Translations under genes and position numbers: made by a program
Shown here: positions 33,270-43,174 of the stretch, piece by piece
How positions within the stretch are numbered: position 1 is the stretch's first letter
Layout of the letters: each line of letters begins with the position of its first letter
NCBI RefSeq assembly: GCF_002289565.1
Contig: NZ_NTFY01000008.1
Span: forward strand, 44,553-108,552
DNA: 64,000 bases
Source: Rhodopirellula sp. SM50
Lineage (GTDB): Bacteria; Planctomycetota; Planctomycetia; Pirellulales; Pirellulaceae
Direction: 5' to 3'
The notes under the pieces: generated by a model
Told to the model about the DNA's origin: nothing
Databases searched by the model: none
Seen by the model: the letters and a program-made list of their open reading frames with translations, nothing else

Positions 33270-34967
33270 ATGATGACCTTTCGCCGCTTTGCGTTCTATC
33301 TGTGTTTATTGTTCGCCGTCGCTCTGGTGTCGCGCGAAGCCGACGCGGCCGAGCGTCCGAACATCTTGTACATCATGTCGGACGATCATGCGGCGCACGC
33401 GATTTCCGCGTACGGCGGCCGCCTGGCCGAGATCGCTCCGACGCCCAACATCGACCGTCTGGCCGAGGAAGGCGCGCTGCTGAGCAACGCGTTCTGCACC
33501 AATTCGATCTGTTCGCCGTCGCGGGCCTGCGTGCTGACCGGGCAATACAACCACGTCAACGGCTCGTTCGACCTGAGCGGCAGTGTTGAACCGGGCAAGC
33601 AGATGCTGGCCATTGAAATGAGCAAGGCGGGTTACGAAACCGCCATGATCGGCAAGTGGCACCTGAAAGCCGAGCCGGCCGACTTTGACTACTACTGTGT
33701 CTTGCCCGGACAAGGGAAATACCACAACCCTGATTTTCGCGTGCGGGGCGACAAGCCGTGGGGCAAGAACCTGATCAGTTTTCAGGACAAACATGTCACC
33801 GATGCGATCACCGACCTGTCGCTGAAGTGGCTTTCCGAACGCAGCGACAAAGACAAACCGTTTTTCTTGATGCATCACTACAAGGCGCCCCACGATTACT
33901 TTGACAATGCGGCGCGTTACGAATCGTATTTGGCCGATGTCGATATTCCCGAACCCGAAACGCTGTGGAAACGTGGCGAGTCGTTCGGATCCCTGGCGAC
34001 ACGCGGCGACAACGACGAGCTGGTTCCCCACATCGGCACGTCGATCGGGTCGCGTAACCCACGTCGATCCTACCTGCTGGATCTGCCCAAGTTGTATCCC
34101 AACGAATTTCCCAAAGGCTATGACCCGGCGGATTACTCCGACGCGCAAAACACTCGACTGGCGTACAACGCGTACCTGAAGAAATTCCTGCGTTGCGTCA
34201 AAGGCATCGATGACAACCTGGGGCGACTGTTCGACCACCTTGAAAAGACGGGCCAGATGGACAACACCGTGATCATTTACACCGGCGATCAAGGATTCAT
34301 GCTGGGCGAACACGATTACCAGGACAAACGCTGGATGTACGAGGAATCCCAGCGGATGCCCTTCCTGGTTCGCTACCCCAAAACCGTTCCCGCCGGTCAA
34401 CGTTTCGACGCGATCGTCGAAAATGTCGATTACGGTCCCACGATGCTGGAGTTCGCCGGCGCTGAAATCCCCGCAACCGTCCAAGGTCGCTCGTTCAAAT
34501 CCATGCTGGAATCCGGCGAAGAGCCCGACGATTGGAAGCAGGCGGCCTACTACCGCTACTGGATGCACATGGCCCACCACGACAACCCCGGCCACATGGG
34601 TATCCGCACCAAGACGCACAAGTTGATCTATTACTATGGCTGCAATTACGACGGCGGTTACCAGACGCCCGCCGGTTGGGAGCTGTACGATCTAGTCAAC
34701 GATCCCCATGAAACGCGCAATCTGTACCATGATCCCGAGCACGCGGAATTGGCCGCGAAGCTGAAATCTCAGCTGGCCGAAACCCGTCGACGCGTTGGTG
34801 ATGACGGGTCGCATTACCCGGCCTGCGAAGCGATCGTGCAAGAATTCTGGGACTATGATGAAGCGGACCGAGCCAAGGCACGTGAGATTTCACACCGGTA
34901 TCTCAAGCGACGGCTGGAGGAATTGGCGGCCGGCCAGCGGAACATTCGCACGCACTACGGGAAGTGA
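33270..34967 (+). CDS. Secreted sulfatase (type I, formylglycine-dependent)
   Basis: About 565 residues from the ATG pair at 33270/33273, which leads directly into a signal peptide (FAFYLCLLFAVALVSREADA). Motifs are NILYIMSDDHAAHAISAYGG (metal aspartates), the formylglycine site CSPSRACVLTGQ, the GKWHL lysine/histidine, and GDQGFMLGEHDYQDKRWMYEES. It probably removes sulfate esters from algal or host polysaccharides outside the cytoplasm. Maturation needs a formylglycine-generating enzyme that is not in this window. The longer frame from 32847 has no signal peptide and is rejected. Confidence 0.88.
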   Translation: MMTFRRFAFYLCLLFAVALVSREADAAERPNILYIMSDDHAAHAISAYGGRLAEIAPTPNIDRLAEEGALLSNAFCTNSICSPSRACVLTGQYNHVNGSFDLSGSVEPGKQMLAIEMSKAGYETAMIGKWHLKAEPADFDYYCVLPGQGKYHNPDFRVRGDKPWGKNLISFQDKHVTDAITDLSLKWLSERSDKDKPFFLMHHYKAPHDYFDNAARYESYLADVDIPEPETLWKRGESFGSLATRGDNDELVPHIGTSIGSRNPRRSYLLDLPKLYPNEFPKGYDPADYSDAQNTRLAYNAYLKKFLRCVKGIDDNLGRLFDHLEKTGQMDNTVIIYTGDQGFMLGEHDYQDKRWMYEESQRMPFLVRYPKTVPAGQRFDAIVENVDYGPTMLEFAGAEIPATVQGRSFKSMLESGEEPDDWKQAAYYRYWMHMAHHDNPGHMGIRTKTHKLIYYYGCNYDGGYQTPAGWELYDLVNDPHETRNLYHDPEHAELAAKLKSQLAETRRRVGDDGSHYPACEAIVQEFWDYDEADRAKAREISHRYLKRRLEELAAGQRNIRTHYGK

Positions 34968-34989
34968 GATCGAGTTAAGCCGAGACGAG

Positions 34990-35012
34990 GTGGGATAGGC
35001 TTCCAGCCTGTC
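34990..35012 (-). repeat. 23-bp dispersed repeat, copy 3 (inverted)
   Basis: An inverted copy of the GGCTGGAAGCC-containing 23-mer, 22 bases after the sulfatase stop codon at 34967. Confidence 0.8.
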
Positions 35013-35039
35013 ATCGCACCCTCGACCCTCCTCGACCCT

Positions 35040-35064
35040 CGTTCCAAGGCTCCGCCTTGGAACG
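35040..35064. repeat. Perfect hairpin CGTTCCAAGG/CCTTGGAACG
   Basis: Two 10-bp arms pair perfectly around CTCCG. It belongs to the same family of outer arms as the nested palindromes, here with the two arms fused into one short hairpin. Confidence 0.8.
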
Positions 35065-35127
35065 CAATGTCGGTGTGGCTCCGCCGCACGCGGTCATCGG
35101 GCCGGAGGCGGAGCCTCCAGGACAGCG

Positions 35128-35354
35128 TGTTCCCAGGCAGAGCCCTACGCCGTGAACGATTTTTTAGCGGCAGGGCGCGAGCCTCTCCGGTGTTTTGGCG
35201 AAGATGCGCAAGCCGGAGGGCTCGCGCCCTACCGCTAACAAAAAACAACCCGCTTCGCGTCAACGTAGATGGCATTGGGCTTGCGCCCTGTCGGTTAGAT
35301 GTCGTCAAACACAGGAAATAAATCGTTCACGGCGTAGGGCAGAGCCGGGGAACA
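35128..35354. repeat. Nested palindromic repeat with an insertion in the right arm
   Basis: The left side runs TGTTCCCAGG, then GCCCTACGCCGTGAACGATT and the core TTAGCGGCAGGGCGCGAGCC. The right core is GGCTCGCGCCCTACCGCTAA near 35217-35237. The right outer arm (AATCGTTCACGGCGTAGGGC) comes only at about 35321, after extra sequence that carries a second decayed core. The whole gap 34968-35472 is repeat material with no gene. Confidence 0.8.
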
Positions 35355-35472
35355 AGGAAGCGTTGGCGCTTCGTTTTTCTCCACGGTTGGTTGACATCGG
35401 TGGGTACGCTTTGCCATCGGTGGTTAAACTCTTTTCTCCTGCAATCCATTCTCCCAACCCCCAAAACAGATC

Positions 35473-36966
<1,494 letters not shown>

Positions 36967-37051
36967 CGAAGGCAAATCGGATCAGCATCCCGCCTGCGGT
37001 GACTCTCATTCCCATCGGAACGGCCGACTGAAGGGATGCTTGACGTGCGAA

Positions 37052-37864
37052 CTAGCCCAGAGAGACATCGAGTATCATCATCACGACGAAGCCGATCATC
37101 AGAAACAGCGTTGCGAGATCCTCATTCCCTTCTTGCTGAGTTTCCGGAATCAACTCTTCGACGACGACATAGACCATCGCGCCGGCGGCGAAGCTGAGCG
37201 CGAAGGGCAGCACCGGGGCGGCGTAGATAACGACCGCTGCCCCGATCACGGCCGAGATCGGTTCGACCAAGGCCGAGGCTTGGCCGAGCAGCCACGATTT
37301 GGTGCGACTGATGCCTTCCCCGCGCAGTGGTACGGCCACGGCAAGACCCTCGGGAATGTTCTGCAAACCGATCCCAAACGCCAATGCCGTCGCGCTTCCG
37401 ATGCTGGCGATGGAAAGGTCACTCCCCGCGCTCCCGAACGCAACGCCCACGGCGAGGCCTTCAGGAATGTTGTGCAGCGTAATCGCAAGCATGAGCAACA
37501 CGCTTCTCTGCCAAGCCGTCTTGACGCCTTCGGCCGATGAATCGGGCAAGCCGCGATGCAGGTGTGGAAGCGTACGATCCAGCCCATACAAAAAGACGCC
37601 GCCGAGTAAAAAGCCGATAGCGGCGGGGAACCAACTGGGCCATCCCAAATCGCCCGCGACCTCGATTGACGGCGCAAGCAGACTCCAATAGCTGGCGGCC
37701 AACATCACACCGCCGGCGAACCCGAGCATGGCATCAAACAGCGATCGATGGACTCGCACCAGACCAAACACCAACGACGCCCCGACTGCCGTCAGCAACC
37801 AGGTGAAACCACCGGCGAGGAGCGACTGCAGAATCGGGTTGAGATCGTTGAACCAGTCGAGCAT
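37052..37864 (-). CDS. ZIP-family divalent metal transporter
   Basis: A 270-residue inner-membrane protein with about eight hydrophobic segments. The ZIP signatures [14 protein letters not shown] (helix 4), [13 protein letters not shown] (helix 5) and EPISAVIGA are all present, along with a histidine-bearing loop ([12 protein letters not shown]). It resembles ZupT/GufA-type transporters that take up zinc, iron or manganese. The first helix-4 His and the Glu residues are intact; the helix-5 His is replaced by Gln in QNIPEG. The ferritin gene lies about 670 bp away on the other strand. Confidence 0.88.
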   Translation of the reverse strand: MLDWFNDLNPILQSLLAGGFTWLLTAVGASLVFGLVRVHRSLFDAMLGFAGGVMLAASYWSLLAPSIEVAGDLGWPSWFPAAIGFLLGGVFLYGLDRTLPHLHRGLPDSSAEGVKTAWQRSVLLMLAITLHNIPEGLAVGVAFGSAGSDLSIASIGSATALAFGIGLQNIPEGLAVAVPLRGEGISRTKSWLLGQASALVEPISAVIGAAVVIYAAPVLPFALSFAAGAMVYVVVEELIPETQQEGNEDLATLFLMIGFVVMMILDVSLG

Positions 37865-38245
37865 GCTTTCGCCACCGCTGAAAAGTGTTTGTCATGCGAG
37901 AACCAGCGGCAGACTCACCGCCAGGCGCCGCAAGACTTTCTGTCTTGAATGATTTTCGCCGATGGCCGGACGTCGCTGATCGCGTGACCATCGCGCTGGA
38001 CAACGACAATTGCAAACGGCGCGCCAACCTTTCGCACGAACGATCGCTCGCGACGGCCGATCTGTCGGACGCCCCATGCCCGACCGCGATCGATCGCCGT
38101 CTTTGCGGTCGTCAGGCAAACTTTCCAGCCAACTTCTTGGTCGCCACTAAAGTGGTACATGCCGGGGGGGAAACGATGCACGCGACTGCCCAAGAGCGGA
38201 CGCTTGCCACTTGAGCGTCCCCGCTGGTCTGCAATCGACAAATTG

Positions 38246-38390
38246 CCTCGGCAACGCTGGGAAGCATTTTTTAGCAGTAGGGCGCGAGCCCTCCGGTGCT
38301 TCGGTAACGATGAGGAACCGGAGGGCTTACGCCCTGCCGCTAACACCTCGTCAAACGGAGGGGACAAATGCTTCGCAGCGTTGCCGCGGG
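38246..38390. repeat. Nested palindromic repeat with alternative outer arms
   Basis: The outer arms CGGCAACGCTGGGAAGCATT and AATGCTTCGCAGCGTTGCCG enclose the same inner core found elsewhere (TTAGCAGTAGGGCGCGAGCC with GGCTTACGCCCTGCCGCTAA, 38270-38343). The core is shared with 19516-19681, but the outer arms differ. The rest of 37865-38538 shows no supportable gene. Confidence 0.85.
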
Positions 38391-38538
38391 ATGCACGTGT
38401 TCCAGCTCGAAGCGAGCCCTTCTCCGGCACCGGGACTCGACAGATCGCGGCGGCGCTGCGAAAACCGATACTCAGCGACTCCGGTTCTCGGCCTGTTGAT
38501 TCTGGCCGTTACTCATTCACACGAAAGGCCCCTCAAAA

Positions 38539-39051
38539 ATGTCAAATCAACAAATCAACGACGCCTTAAACGGACAAATCGCCTCGGAATTTGAGTCCTG
38601 GTATTCTTACCTGGCGATGAGTGCTTGGTGTTCTCGCGAACAACTTTCCGGTTGTGCGGGCTGGCTGCGGGCACAAGCTCAGGAAGAGTACACGCACGCG
38701 ATGAAGATCTACGAATTCCTGCTCGATCGAGACGTCGAAGTCAAGCTGTCACCGCTCGACGCACCGCGTGAGACGTTCCATTCGATCGTCGAAATCTTCG
38801 AGTGTGCGTTGCAGCAGGAACAGGCAAACACCAAACGGATCGACGAGCTGTTCCACATGGCGATGGAGCAAAAGGCATTCGCGTCGCTGGTCGAACTTCA
38901 ATGGTTCGTGACCGAACAGGTGGAAGAAGAAAAAACCGCCCGGACGAACTTGGCGCGGATCAAAATGATCGCCGATGATCCCGCAGCCGTTTTAGATTTT
39001 GACAACAACTTGGGCCAACGCAGTTTGCCGATGGACACTTCGCCCCAGTGA
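38539..39051 (+). CDS. Ferritin
   Basis: A 170-residue ferritin-like four-helix protein. Ferroxidase-site residues are visible in EFESWYSYLAM (helix A), AQEEYTHAMKIYEF (helix B) and the helix C-D region ALQQEQANTKRIDELF with EQVEEEKT. The length matches bacterial ferritin FtnA (about 165-170). It stores iron as a 24-subunit shell in the cytosol. GAAAGG lies about 13 bases before the ATG. No Fur box was recognised. The stop codon lies within a 12-bp tandem repeat. Confidence 0.9.
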   Translation: MSNQQINDALNGQIASEFESWYSYLAMSAWCSREQLSGCAGWLRAQAQEEYTHAMKIYEFLLDRDVEVKLSPLDAPRETFHSIVEIFECALQQEQANTKRIDELFHMAMEQKAFASLVELQWFVTEQVEEEKTARTNLARIKMIADDPAAVLDFDNNLGQRSLPMDTSPQ

Positions 39052-39077
39052 TCGCCCCAGTGATCGACGCAGTGATC
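39042..39077 (+). repeat. Three 12-bp tandem units spanning the ferritin stop codon
   Basis: GCCCCAGTGATC occurs at 39042 and 39054, and GACGCAGTGATC at 39066. The ferritin TGA (39049-39051) sits inside unit one, and in-frame copies of it recur in each following unit. Confidence 0.9.
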
Positions 39078-39103
39078 GCCGAACGTGTTGGTGTGCAGGC
39101 TTC

Positions 39104-39247
39104 AACCCAATACCGCTAAGTTAACGCGGTCTTGCCCAGAACTGGGGCCCGTAGGCTAGCGTCAAACGGCTGATATTCGTTTGACATCAGCCGGTTCGCG
39201 CCAGCGTCCGGGCTTTCCGGCGAGCTTAACTTAGCGGTATTGGGCTT
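39104..39247. repeat. 144-bp inverted repeat, CGGTATTGGG arms
   Basis: The arms CCCAATACCGCTAAGTTAA and TTAACTTAGCGGTATTGGG are perfect complements. The interior holds GCTAGCGTCAAACGGCTGAT and the block CGGTTCGCGCCAGCGTCCGG, shared with 31076-31151 (inverted) and 55090-55270. It lies between ferritin and the convergent stress-type gene. Confidence 0.88.
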
Positions 39248-39308
39248 TCGCCGCCCGGTGTCGCTGCTCCGCAGTGAGAGGGAGCGCCTCAAGGCTGGAC
39301 ACCAACGG

Positions 39309-39812
39309 CTAGTCCATCTCATAGCGTTCCAAGGTCTTGGGGGCGGTCGCTTGGAGCACCTTCTCGGCGTGGTTGAGAGCTTTGTTGTCGACATCGTGCA
39401 CGATGACCAGCACCGATCCCGATTCCACGCGGGCTGCGTAGTCGGAGCTGACGTCATGGTCGACGCCCCAGCGATCCATTACGCCGAGCAGGCTACCGAT
39501 CGCGGCGCCGATCGCCATTCCCACCAGGGGCCCCGCCATGATGAATGGCCCGACCAATGTTCCGGCTGCGATCGGAGCGGCAACGGTTCCTCCGATCAGC
39601 ATTCCCAACGAGGTGCTCCGCCCGTCCGGCCCGTGTTTGCCCGAACGGTGCTCGTGCTCTTCATGAAGCTCACTGAGATGCACCGCCGCCGGATCAGTGG
39701 CACTGGATACCACGGAGATATTTTTCAACGTGTAGCGTTCGTTTTCGAGCTCTTCCAGGCCGACTTTCGCAGCAGCGTGCGTTTTATATTCGGCGACCAA
39801 ACATTTGGACAT
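39309..39812 (-). CDS. General-stress-type membrane protein (DUF1269-like)
   Basis: About 167 residues from the ATG at 39812; the longer frame to 39845 is less likely. The N-terminal MSKCLVAEYKTHAAAKVGLEEL and the central Gly/Ala-rich hydrophobic pair (MLIGGTVAAPIAAGTLVGPF and GMAIGAAIGSLLG) resemble DUF1269 and YflT-type stress proteins. The C-terminal domain (VESGSVLVIVHDVDNKAL) fits that family as well. The role is unknown, possibly envelope stress. Confidence 0.7.
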   Translation of the reverse strand: MSKCLVAEYKTHAAAKVGLEELENERYTLKNISVVSSATDPAAVHLSELHEEHEHRSGKHGPDGRSTSLGMLIGGTVAAPIAAGTLVGPFIMAGPLVGMAIGAAIGSLLGVMDRWGVDHDVSSDYAARVESGSVLVIVHDVDNKALNHAEKVLQATAPKTLERYEMD

Positions 39813-39863
39813 GATTGCTCTCCCCGTTTGCGGCAGACGTCCCACACCACCATTTAACCCGAT

Positions 39864-40817
39864 TCACTTCAATGCGCCAAAATTCAATTGCCAGGAGACG
39901 CCGAAAGAGTCCGTCACCCATCCAAAACGGGTACTGAAACCGTAGTCATCCACCGGCATCAAGACTTTTCCGCCGTCAGCAAGTTTCTTAAAAATTGATT
40001 CGACCTGTTCTTTGCTTTCGCAGTCCACGAAAAGGGAAACCGACGGCGTGAACTCAAAAGGGTGATCGACAGGGCTGTCGATACAAAGCAGTCTGGTGCC
40101 CGCGACGCGAAACGCCGCATGTTTGATCGAGCCCGCCTTGCCGTTTTCGCCTTCGACATACTTCAAGACCTTCTCGATGCCACTGTCGGGAAATACCGAA
40201 ACGTAGAACTTCATCGCTCGTTCCGCCTTCCCTTCAAACATTAGCAGCGGCGCTGCGCTCGGTTTCACGCTTGAGGCATCGGGCTGTTTGCGAATCATCT
40301 CACCCGACATGAACGTCTTCCAGTCTCCGTCATCGGTAAGGATTTGCGACGTGGTCACGATCCGATCCGCATTCTGAAACTCGTAGATTTCTCGGTAACG
40401 AGCCGTCGCACCCTTGACGGACATGCCGGGCCCTTCAGCGATGAAGACCAACTGTTTCTGTGCTTCATCCAGCGTTCCTTGGTAGTCCCACTTGTAGTCG
40501 AGTGCATTGTCGACCCAAGTCGCGGTGAACACGTTTCTTTTTTGGTCGATACCGAGCGTCTGCTGGGCGTGACAATGAAATCCCCCCATGTTCGTCCGAA
40601 ACTCGTTGACGACCCAGTGATCGCCGATCCGTCGCGAAGTCATTGATCCCTTGTACGTGACCGATTGATCGGGCGAACGGGAAATCGTTATCCAATCACC
40701 GTCGAACTTTTGGATCCAAGCGGTCGATACCGCGTCCGCGGGCTCGGGTGCGTTCTGTGCCGCGGCCAAGCTTGTCAGTAGCAACGAGAAGCCTACGATG
40801 CCAGGGACTACTTTCAT
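39864..40817 (-). CDS. Secreted DUF1579-like plus PhnB/VOC-like fusion protein
   Basis: A 317-residue protein from the ATG at 40817, with a signal peptide (IVGFSLLLTSLAAAQ). Residues about 30-185 resemble DUF1579-type lipocalin-like domains (WIQKFDGDWITISRS, TFMSGEMIRK). Residues about 190-315 match the PhnB/3-demethylubiquinone-methyltransferase-like VOC fold (MFEGKAERAMKFYVSVFPDS, GWVTDSFGVSWQLNF). The VOC part is normally a cytosolic single domain, so its export in a fusion is unusual. No metal site could be assigned. Confidence 0.75.
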   Translation of the reverse strand: MKVVPGIVGFSLLLTSLAAAQNAPEPADAVSTAWIQKFDGDWITISRSPDQSVTYKGSMTSRRIGDHWVVNEFRTNMGGFHCHAQQTLGIDQKRNVFTATWVDNALDYKWDYQGTLDEAQKQLVFIAEGPGMSVKGATARYREIYEFQNADRIVTTSQILTDDGDWKTFMSGEMIRKQPDASSVKPSAAPLLMFEGKAERAMKFYVSVFPDSGIEKVLKYVEGENGKAGSIKHAAFRVAGTRLLCIDSPVDHPFEFTPSVSLFVDCESKEQVESIFKKLADGGKVLMPVDDYGFSTRFGWVTDSFGVSWQLNFGALK

Positions 40818-40937
40818 CAATCCGCTCCTGTCGATTAGATCATCGCGAAACAACGTCGTTTCGATGTATCCATCGTCCCCCAATCCGAACTCGAATGCTA
40901 GGCTCTGTCCCTAAACGACGTTCACCGCCAGTAAACC

Positions 40938-41017
40938 GCGAAAACGGGGTCAGGAATCAATAGCCGGAACGGCCCTACGGGTGCTTCGCACGATTGACTC
41001 CTGACCCCCTTTTCGCT
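40938..41017. repeat. Dispersed palindrome, GGGGTCAGG family, copy 2
   Basis: GCGAAAACGGGGTCAGGA pairs with TCCTGACCCCCTTTTCGC. The central block GGCCCTACGGGTGCTTCGCA matches the copy at 6207-6284. It ends about 9 bases after the stop codon of the minus-strand gene at 41027. Confidence 0.85.
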
Positions 41018-41026
41018 CGCAATCCA

Positions 41027-41863
41027 TCACTGCGGAATGACATCCGTCAGCCCGGTCAGGTAGGGCGTACGTTGCTCGGCGCGGTTCCGTTCCAGGAATT
41101 CTTCGGCCTGCCACACCTGCTCGCCGCGATGCGATAACCTCAGTTGTCGCCAGGTGAAACGAACGGCTTGATACTTCCAAATCATTTTGTCGTCTTCATT
41201 TTGAATCTCAAAACGGAGTAACAATTCCGGATCGGTTCCGTTGTCCCAAACGAATGCGAACAGGGCACCGTCAAATCCTGCCGTTGAATCCTCGTACCGG
41301 AATAGCGGTTGCGGAAGCAACCGCAGATGGTTTGTCTGACCGTTGTGAAGCATCTCCGCCTTGAATTGGCGAGCCATGCCACGCATTTGAACCAATCGGC
41401 GTCCCGCGTCTGCCGCAACCACTGGACCGGACGGGACCGGTTTTAACTCAAGTGTATCGACGTCAGGCATCCACCGCTTACGCGGCGATTGGCCGACGGT
41501 CATCGGAACGATCGGTGCCGGCCGCAGAAGATGCAATTCGACGAACTCGCAATCTTGCCGATTGATGGGAATCGACCCGATCGTTCCGATCAAGGCCAGT
41601 TGGTTGGAAGACGTTTTCCAAACAAAGACACTTCCAAATACATTGCCTTCGGAACTGAATCGGAACAGAGGATTACTTTGCCACTGATAGACTTGTCCGT
41701 CCTGAGACTGGAATTCAAGATCTTGTGCGGTCTGATCAAATCGGTCGAACAATTGCTTGCTGCGTTCCTTCGTTTCCTGACCGGGTACCGCCGCCTCTTG
41801 GGCGGGTACTAATCCAACGGACACGACACCGATGACAAAGAATGTTCGTAACAGACGAAACAT
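41027..41863 (-). CDS. Secreted protein of unknown function, paralogue of 30211-31020
   Basis: About 278 residues from the ATG at 41863 (GTG codons at 41872 and 41869 are alternatives), with a signal peptide (FVIGVVSVGLVPAQE). It shares a family core with the protein at 30211: RGMARQFKAEM, LRLLPQPLFRYE, DGALFAFVWDNGTDPELLLRFE, then MIWKYQAVRFTWRQLRLSHRGEQVW. This one has a longer N-terminal linker. No function is assigned. Confidence 0.75.
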   Translation of the reverse strand: MFRLLRTFFVIGVVSVGLVPAQEAAVPGQETKERSKQLFDRFDQTAQDLEFQSQDGQVYQWQSNPLFRFSSEGNVFGSVFVWKTSSNQLALIGTIGSIPINRQDCEFVELHLLRPAPIVPMTVGQSPRKRWMPDVDTLELKPVPSGPVVAADAGRRLVQMRGMARQFKAEMLHNGQTNHLRLLPQPLFRYEDSTAGFDGALFAFVWDNGTDPELLLRFEIQNEDDKMIWKYQAVRFTWRQLRLSHRGEQVWQAEEFLERNRAEQRTPYLTGLTDVIPQ

Positions 41864-42035
41864 CAACACCACTCCCTTAAGCGACGATGGGCGGAAAGAC
41901 GAGCATGCGGCCTGTCGATCAATTTACGACAACCGACCGTCATCATAGCCCAAGAAAGACACGTCGTCTACAATACACATCGCAGCAACCCGCTGACGGA
42001 CATCTCGCGTTTTTCCGCGATCGATTGACGGCTCA

Positions 42036-42899
42036 TCAATCGGGCCCGGATCGATACCGTTGATTGACGACATGGAATACGAATCCGTTTTCCGCCACTG
42101 CGCTCTGGAACGTGGTCTTGGCGATGTCGCCAGGAAACGACCTGCCGTTGTTTTCGCAGAACGCCTTTTCTATCGACGCCAGAGTGTCTTCGAGGTCGCG
42201 CGGTATGAATCGGACGACGTTTCGTCCATCGGTGGGAATATTGGCCGCGGACAGAAGTTGGCGATCGAACTGGGCAAATGGGTTGGTGCGTTTCCAGGAA
42301 AAATACAATCGCTGCTCGGTGCTGGGCTGACGATTGACGTGTCGGACGGGGTGGGTCGCCAGATTGGAGGCGGATTCGATCGCGTTGTCGCCCCCTCCGA
42401 ACGCCGCCAATTCGATCCCAAAAAAATCTAACTGCGACGCATAGTCTTTGATTCCACGAGCGTGAAAGACGATTTCCCAGCGTTCCCAGCGGCCAACGGC
42501 GTCGATGTCTCCTGGACCGGTTGAGCGAGCGTCGAATTCGCCGTCCGCAAATCCGTTTGAAGATGCGTGGGAGGGGTGTGCGATGTTCGTCGCCGCGGGC
42601 GACAATTGACGAAACGTCGTGGAGACGGCGTCAACGGTTTCCGCCAACGAGGGATCCCGCAAATCCTCGACTTCCTCCGCCCCTGGCGGTTCGAAGTCTT
42701 GGGCAAAACCGATCGGACTGGCGCTGGTCAGCGTCCGCTCAATCTGCAGCCCGGGTTGCGTGGCTGGACCGTTTGCCAACAACCACAGGAGGAACAGCAT
42801 CGACACCGTCGTACCAAGAAAGATCATCAAGGCGGACAAAAACGAACTGACCGCATCGAATCGACTCAGTCGCAGGAGATCTTTCATTGGAGAACTCAT
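42036..42899 (-). CDS. Membrane-anchored protein of unknown function
   Basis: About 287 residues from the ATG at 42899, preceded by AGGA at a suitable distance (ATG at 42887 also possible). One hydrophobic helix (FLSALMIFLGTTVSMLFLLWLL, about 20-45) anchors a soluble domain of about 240 residues. That domain contains ERWEIVFHARGIKDYASQLDFFGIEL, RLYFSWKRTNPFAQFDRQLL and RFIPRDLEDTLASIEKAF. The arrangement is like the third membrane protein of TolQ/TolR-type clusters in planctomycetes, but no such partners lie in this window. The function is unknown. Confidence 0.65.
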   Translation of the reverse strand: MSSPMKDLLRLSRFDAVSSFLSALMIFLGTTVSMLFLLWLLANGPATQPGLQIERTLTSASPIGFAQDFEPPGAEEVEDLRDPSLAETVDAVSTTFRQLSPAATNIAHPSHASSNGFADGEFDARSTGPGDIDAVGRWERWEIVFHARGIKDYASQLDFFGIELAAFGGGDNAIESASNLATHPVRHVNRQPSTEQRLYFSWKRTNPFAQFDRQLLSAANIPTDGRNVVRFIPRDLEDTLASIEKAFCENNGRSFPGDIAKTTFQSAVAENGFVFHVVNQRYRSGPD

Positions 42900-42980
42900 T
42901 GTGTCCTGTTCCTCGTCACGCAACCGATTGCCCCACAACCACCAAGGCGACGGCACGCCCACAATCCGAACACCGACGTC

Positions 42981-43134
42981 TTAGCGGCAGGGCGCGAGCC
43001 CTCCGGTCTTTCGCGTTGATACCGGACGGCTCGCGCCGTTCCGCTAACACCTTGCGGGGTGCTTTCGTTAGCGGCAGGGCGCGAGCCCTCCGGTCTTTCC
43101 TGCTAAGACCGGACGGCTCGCGCCGTTCCGCTAA
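42981..43134. repeat. Two tandem core hairpins (TTAGCGGCAGGGCG module)
   Basis: Hairpins at 42981-43047 and 43068-43134 are 87 bp apart. Each runs TTAGCGGCAGGGCGCGAGCC to GGCTCGCGCCGTTCCGCTAA, joined by CCGGTCTTTC-type sequence. The outer arms of the longer elements are absent. A truncated third half lies at 43155-43174. Confidence 0.9.
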
Positions 43135-43154
43135 CACGTTCCGGGGGTGTTTTT

Positions 43155-43174
43155 GTTATCGGCAGGGCGCGCGA
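43155..43174. repeat. Truncated core module abutting a stop codon
   Basis: TGTTATCGGCAGGGCGCGC is the first half of another core module, cut off immediately before the stop codon (43175-43177) of the minus-strand hydrolase. Confidence 0.75.

Noticed and set aside
42981..43174. Possible insertion sequence ends or mobile element with transposase
   Set aside because: The hairpins are repeats, but no transposase or recombinase gene lies near them. They are described as repeats only.
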